A stretch of 64,000 nucleotides of DNA from the NCBI GenBank assembly GCA_007121455.1, contig SKKN01000007.1, positions 1 through 64,000 on the forward strand, written 5' to 3'. The notes below the pieces were generated by a model. It saw only the letters and a program-made list of their open reading frames with translations, searched no databases and was not told where the DNA came from. This document shows, in pieces, positions 60,433-64,000 of the stretch; positions within the stretch are counted from its first letter, which is position 1, and each line of letters opens with the position of its first letter. This DNA comes from Gemmatimonadota bacterium. Lineage in GTDB: Bacteria; Gemmatimonadota; Gemmatimonadetes; Longimicrobiales; Gaopeijiaceae. Made by a program: the position numbers and the translations under genes.

Positions 60433-61272
60433 TCATGGGACCCTCATGATGCGTACGCTTCCGAGCGCTGCGCTCACATGGAGGTCGAGGCGGTGCTCGG
60501 CTTCTTCCCAGTTGGGCGAAAGAAGTTCGTCCCCCCTCCTCTCCAGGCCCGGAGCATCGATCGAGGTGAGGAAGGTACTTCGTGAGAGCCGGATTCCGAC
60601 CGTCTCGGGAACGCTGATTTCGAGCGATCCCATCCCGATCTTCACCTCGGCCCGCGTGTTCCCGCTCCAGGTCCCCGAGAAATCCAGGTGGAGGCTGCCG
60701 ACTCCCGCATCGATCTCCAGTCGTTCGGCGTTCAGATTCGCCATCTCACGGGCCTCGAAGCTCGCCGCTCCAACCTTCATCCGGGCGCTGGAGAGTCGGA
60801 TCGGATTGGGTGCGGAGACCCGCAGGTCCGCATCGGACGCTCCCGTCGAGAGGTCGAGGGAGTGGAGCTGGAGGCCCCCGAGATCCATGGTGGCGCGCAC
60901 GGCTCCGAACTCCATTCTGAGGCCCACCGGCACATCACGGCTGACCCGGAGATTCATGCTGCCACGTGACTCATTGCGACCAAAACGCATACGCGACCCG
61001 GTGCCCTCGACCCCGATGCTCAGGCTTCCGTTCCGGTATTCGGAAATCGGACGGAAGGACTCCTCGTCGTACTCCAACTCCATCTGATAGAGGATCCCCG
61101 TGTCCGCTCCGGTCATCTGGAATTGTCCGGAACCGTACCGGACCTGAACGTCGAGCACGTCCTCGCTTCCGACCTGTCGAGAGGAGTGGACCGTGCTCCA
61201 ACTCTGTCCCGCTGCGCCGCCGGCGGTGAGCAGGAGGAGGCCAAGTGCCAGCACCATCCCGCGCCTATCCAC
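60433..61272 (-). CDS. Secreted beta-rich protein, toast-rack/LiaF-like pattern
   Basis: The 279-residue protein has a signal peptide (GMVLALGLLLLTAGGAAGQ) and a repetitive beta structure with many short strands: LSIGVEGTGSRMRFG, MNLRVSRDVPVGLRMEFG, LDLSTGASDADLRV, MKVGAASFEAREMANL and AEVKIGMGSLEISVPE. Such repeats of adhesin-like or LiaF/DUF4097-type folds form right-handed beta stacks. The function is unknown; periplasmic location is inferred. GTG at 61272 overlaps the preceding stop by eight bases and gives the signal peptide a charged N-region. Confidence 0.6.
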   Translation of the reverse strand: MDRRGMVLALGLLLLTAGGAAGQSWSTVHSSRQVGSEDVLDVQVRYGSGQFQMTGADTGILYQMELEYDEESFRPISEYRNGSLSIGVEGTGSRMRFGRNESRGSMNLRVSRDVPVGLRMEFGAVRATMDLGGLQLHSLDLSTGASDADLRVSAPNPIRLSSARMKVGAASFEAREMANLNAERLEIDAGVGSLHLDFSGTWSGNTRAEVKIGMGSLEISVPETVGIRLSRSTFLTSIDAPGLERRGDELLSPNWEEAEHRLDLHVSAALGSVRIMRVP

Positions 61273-63034
61273 GCTGCGAGCCCTCGTCTCCACTCCCGGA
61301 CCCGCGATCTGGAGGACCGTCCCCCTCGGGCTTCTCCGGAGGATCGGATTCCTCCGCGGCTCCCTCCGGGCGCGTTTCGGTGGCGGTGCCCCCCCCGGAG
61401 CCGTGCGTCTCTCCGGATTCCTCCCTGGCGCTCCGCCGACGCCGGAGCTCCCGCTCCCACTCCTGCACCTCGTCGTCGAAGGGAGGGGCGGGTTCGTTCG
61501 GGGGAGGGGGGCCCCCGGGATCATGCGGACGAGGCCGACCCGCCGAGCCCGTCCAGGGAGCCGGCGGGTGGTTTCGCCCCGCTCGCGAGAGGAGGACGGC
61601 GCCGAAGCCGATGGTCACCGCGGCCAGCACACCGAGGACACCCGCGAACAGGAGGAGTCCTCGCAGGAAGCCCAGCCAGGGTCCGGCCATCTGGACCACG
61701 CTGGCGCCCGCGAATGCGATCAGGAACACGCCGATCCCGAGTGCCATCTGGTGCAGGGCATTTGCTTCGTCCACCCACTCCAGGCCGCGAAGCCCTCGCT
61801 CCGAAAGCGATTCCCCGGCGGCGAATGCGATAGCGAGGAAGCCCAGGACGCATGAGAGCGCGATGGCGACCGGGAAGAACGGAATCCATCCCAGGAGGAG
61901 CGGTATACCGATGATCGAGATCGCCAGTGCGACCATCCCCACGATCCAGACGGGGAAGAAGAGAACGAACCCGGCGATCCCCACGAGCGCCGATCTCCCC
62001 GGCTCGTTTCGCACGGTGTCCCCGATCACCTTTAGGTTCCGGGGGAAGAGGTAGAGGATCGCTCCGCCGAGGAGGAGGAGGACCGCGAACGTTACCACGG
62101 TCTGGAGGAGGCCGAGAAAGCCGCTTACGAGATTCCGGACCGGCCGCGCAACCGTCATCCGCTCCCACGGCGACGAGGTTGCTTCCCGTGTCGCGGCCTC
62201 GCGGGGCAGCTCCCGCCGCAACTCTTCCCGGAGCTCGGCTTCGAAGCGGGCACGCGGGTCCTCGACCTCCGCGATCGTCCCTGCGACCACTCCCCGGTCG
62301 CCCTGGAGCTCACCGTTTCGCCAGCGCAGGTCGCCATCGACCCGCCCTCCTTCTTCGAGGTCGATCGTGCCCCCGAGGGTGACCACATGGCCCTGCACGG
62401 TGCCGGCGATCGTGAGGTTGCCGTCTACGACCACGAGGGTCGCAGGCACGACCTCTCCTTCTCCCACTCTCACATTCTGGCCCACTCTGAGATCCAGCTC
62501 ATCGATCTCCATGCCGTCGAGGACCGCACTGAGCTGCTGGAGTCGCTCCGGGCGGCGCAGCAGGGCCCGAAGAACGTCGTCCGTCTGTCCCTCGAGGAGC
62601 GACGGGTCGGGGCCCGCCGCCGGCGTAGTCGCCTGCGCGAGGCGGCGGTCGAACTCCGAGGTGAGCGCCCGGGCGACCTCCTCGGAGGCGCTCTCGAGAT
62701 CCGAGGGAGGAGCCCATTCGGTCAGGTGGCGCCCGACCTCTTCCGGGCCCATCTGGACCGTTTCACCGATCAGCCCACGCCAGGAGGATTCGAGTGCGTC
62801 GCCCGGCATGTATCTGCCGACTTCGCTCCCGTCGATCACGGTCCGTCCCTCACGGAAGCCAACCTCCAGATCCGTTCCGTCGTGGAACTCGAGGCGCAGC
62901 GTTGCGGCATCTCGAGAGACGGAGACCTCGCTGGCGACGACCTGTGCGGTCAGAGCTTCGCCGGCCATGGGCAGGGTGAGGGCGAGGCCTGCGAGAACGA
63001 GGAGAGGGATCGATGCCCGACTATGCATGAACAT
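61265..63034 (-). CDS. Bactofilin-like membrane protein
   Basis: The 589-residue protein has a signal peptide (MFMHSRASIPLLVLAGLAL) and a periplasmic N-terminal region with a polymer-forming, bactofilin-like beta stretch (VVVDGNLTIAGTVQGHVVTL and VDGDLRWRNG). Four to six TM helices follow from about residue 320 to 500, then a long Pro/Gly/Glu-rich cytosolic tail. Membrane-bound bactofilin-like proteins are otherwise known mostly as soluble cytoskeletal scaffolds, so this arrangement is unusual. ATG at 63034 or 63028 overlaps the anti-sigma stop. Confidence 0.65.
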   Translation of the reverse strand: MFMHSRASIPLLVLAGLALTLPMAGEALTAQVVASEVSVSRDAATLRLEFHDGTDLEVGFREGRTVIDGSEVGRYMPGDALESSWRGLIGETVQMGPEEVGRHLTEWAPPSDLESASEEVARALTSEFDRRLAQATTPAAGPDPSLLEGQTDDVLRALLRRPERLQQLSAVLDGMEIDELDLRVGQNVRVGEGEVVPATLVVVDGNLTIAGTVQGHVVTLGGTIDLEEGGRVDGDLRWRNGELQGDRGVVAGTIAEVEDPRARFEAELREELRRELPREAATREATSSPWERMTVARPVRNLVSGFLGLLQTVVTFAVLLLLGGAILYLFPRNLKVIGDTVRNEPGRSALVGIAGFVLFFPVWIVGMVALAISIIGIPLLLGWIPFFPVAIALSCVLGFLAIAFAAGESLSERGLRGLEWVDEANALHQMALGIGVFLIAFAGASVVQMAGPWLGFLRGLLLFAGVLGVLAAVTIGFGAVLLSRAGRNHPPAPWTGSAGRPRPHDPGGPPPPNEPAPPFDDEVQEWERELRRRRSAREESGETHGSGGGTATETRPEGAAEESDPPEKPEGDGPPDRGSGSGDEGSQRG

Positions 63035-63974
63035 GGCTCGCTGCCGTGTCAGAAGGTCGATAGAGGTTCCGGTAGAGAACCCAGAGGGCACCCGCCGTGA
63101 GCGCCCACGCCGCGACCAGTGTCGCGGCGGCTGCCCCCGGTGCGTTGAGCGCGAGTTGTCCGACTCCGAGGAGGTGATGTGTGACCGCCTGGTCGAGAGC
63201 CCAGCCACCGGCCCACGCAAACCCGCCGGAAAGGAGCTCTGCTCCTCGCCACCAGACGAATGCCGTGAGGTCGGTCACGGTGAGGAGCGGGTGGGTGAGA
63301 AGGAATGCCACCGCAGCGACGATCGCCGTCGCGGGAACTGCTGCGAATGCACCTGCGAGCGTCCAGCCTCGAGATGTGCTCGGCAGGAGTCCTGCTGCGG
63401 CCTCCAGGGCCCTCGTCCACACAGGTGCCTCCGTCGCAGCAGGTGCGACCGCGGGCAGTCGGACCCGGGCCATCACCTCGTCGGTGAACGAGGAGGAGGG
63501 CGCCAGACGGGGAAGGGAGGAGAGACCGAGGAAGATCGCGTCCCACTCCTCCGTTTCGTCGCGGCAGGCATCGCACGCGGCCAGGTGCGCCTCGACGCGG
63601 GCCCGCCGTCGGCCGGAGACGAATCCCTCCACGTACTCCTGGAGGATGGCCGGACCCGGGTGGCGGCCGGCCGCCGTCGTGCCGGAGGCTGTTCGTCTCC
63701 CTTCTCTCAGTCGACTCCACGTCCGGGAGAGAAGGGATTTCTTGACTGGAGCCTGAGCCATCACCCGCTCTGCGAACAACTCGGAAGGCGCGAGAGCCGG
63801 AAGCTCGTTGAGCTCCTCCATGAGGGTCTGCCATGCCTGGACCTCGGAGGCACAACGGGCACACGCGTCCACATGGGCGCGGATGGCTCCCTGCTCCCGA
63901 TCTGGGAGCCGGCCTTCCAGGAGCGCCTGGACTTCCTCCGCGCTCAGGTGTGGCCTGCCGTGTTCTTCCGTCAT
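63021..63974 (-). CDS. Anti-sigma factor with two zinc-binding (ZAS) modules
   Basis: The 317-residue protein has two tandem zf-HC2-like anti-sigma modules: HVDACARC (about residues 34-41) and HLAACDAC (about 128-135), each with the H-x3-C-x2-C zinc motif. A TM helix (AGAFAAVPATAIVAAVAFLL, about 207-226) and a second hydrophobic segment near the C-terminus (ATLVAAWALTAGALWVLY) suggest a membrane anchor. ZAS proteins hold ECF sigma factors inactive. Its ATG overlaps the end of an upstream gene that is likely the sigma factor. Confidence 0.85.
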   Translation of the reverse strand: MTEEHGRPHLSAEEVQALLEGRLPDREQGAIRAHVDACARCASEVQAWQTLMEELNELPALAPSELFAERVMAQAPVKKSLLSRTWSRLREGRRTASGTTAAGRHPGPAILQEYVEGFVSGRRRARVEAHLAACDACRDETEEWDAIFLGLSSLPRLAPSSSFTDEVMARVRLPAVAPAATEAPVWTRALEAAAGLLPSTSRGWTLAGAFAAVPATAIVAAVAFLLTHPLLTVTDLTAFVWWRGAELLSGGFAWAGGWALDQAVTHHLLGVGQLALNAPGAAAATLVAAWALTAGALWVLYRNLYRPSDTAASHVHA

Positions 63975-64000
63975 GATCTCCGTCTCCGAGTCAAATCCAT
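63971..64000 (-). CDS. 3' end of an upstream gene, possibly a sigma factor (partial)
   Basis: Only the last nine codons and the stop (LTRRRRS at the C-terminus) are inside the window. The stop overlaps the anti-sigma ATG as ATGA, so this gene is upstream and coupled. ECF sigma genes usually precede their anti-sigma gene, which is the only basis for the call. Confidence 0.35.
   Translation of the reverse strand: MDLTRRRRS

Overview
This is a gene-dense stretch of high-GC chromosome from a Gram-negative-type (diderm) bacterium. Support for a diderm comes from outer-membrane beta-barrel proteins, lipoproteins with lipoboxes, SurA, a degenerate EnvC next to FtsEX, and LysM/LytM cell-wall enzymes. 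GC is uniformly high, genes often overlap by 1 or 4 bases, and several starts are GTG, TTG or apparently CTG. The few recognisable promoters fit the sigma-70 TTGACA/TATAAT pattern with 16-18 base spacers. The gene mix (NYN-LOTUS protein, YtxH, bactofilin-like membrane protein, DUF62 SAM hydrolase, EtfBA, many hypothetical secreted proteins) suggests Gemmatimonadota or a nearby phylum, but this is an inference from gene content. I see no mobile element, CRISPR array, rRNA or tRNA. Nearly everything looks like vertically inherited core genome.

Layout. 0-6 kb, mostly minus: a V4R-domain protein, RuvX, MltG and ThiE form one run; YtxH is on plus; PBP1A plus a DUF3343 protein and a lipoprotein are on minus. 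6.5-10 kb, plus: cupin, FolK, a secreted HExxH peptidase and AroB, translationally coupled. 10-18 kb, plus: acyl-CoA ligase, NYN/LOTUS RNA-binding protein, methyladenine glycosylase, NhaC antiporter, EtfB and EtfA. 18-20.5 kb, minus: an outer-membrane protein, MoeA and a LytM lipoprotein. 20.7-23.3 kb, plus: triple-SH3 secreted protein, zinc-ribbon/membrane/winged-helix protein and two small paralogues. 23.4-25.7 kb, minus: PerR-type regulator and DacB. 26-33.4 kb, mostly plus: hypothetical proteins, Acs, GuaB and a LysM lytic transglycosylase, with one acyltransferase on minus. 33.5-48.2 kb, minus: an eleven-gene colinear run (DUF58, BatA-like, Mfd, two parvulins, PdxA, FtsE, FtsX, EnvC, HolB, MoaC). 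48.5-49.5 kb: DUF4384 protein (plus), facing an outer-membrane protein (minus). 50.8-60 kb, plus: LepA, ROK kinase, PfkB-type kinase, a HATPase/STAS pair, a Cys/Met PLP enzyme, NifU-like protein, Mrp, a small unknown and a SAM hydrolase. 60-64 kb, minus: anti-sigma factor, bactofilin-like membrane protein, a secreted beta-rich protein and a small membrane protein, preceded by the last codons of another gene, possibly the sigma factor.

Themes. Envelope building and quality control dominate: MltG, PBP1A, DacB, two LytM-type proteins, a lytic transglycosylase, FtsEX-EnvC, SurA, a second parvulin, and the anti-sigma cluster. Cofactor and central metabolism genes (ThiE, FolK, AroB, MoeA, MoaC, PdxA, Acs, EtfBA, GuaB) are interleaved.

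The best candidates for undescribed biology are: the translationally coupled HATPase/STAS and STAS-like/winged-helix pair at 54.6-56.1 kb; the NYN-LOTUS-LOTUS-HhH protein with a hairpin in its leader (11.8-13.8 kb); the zinc-ribbon/winged-helix membrane protein followed by two small paralogues (21.9-23.3 kb); and the anti-sigma/bactofilin-like cluster at the right edge.
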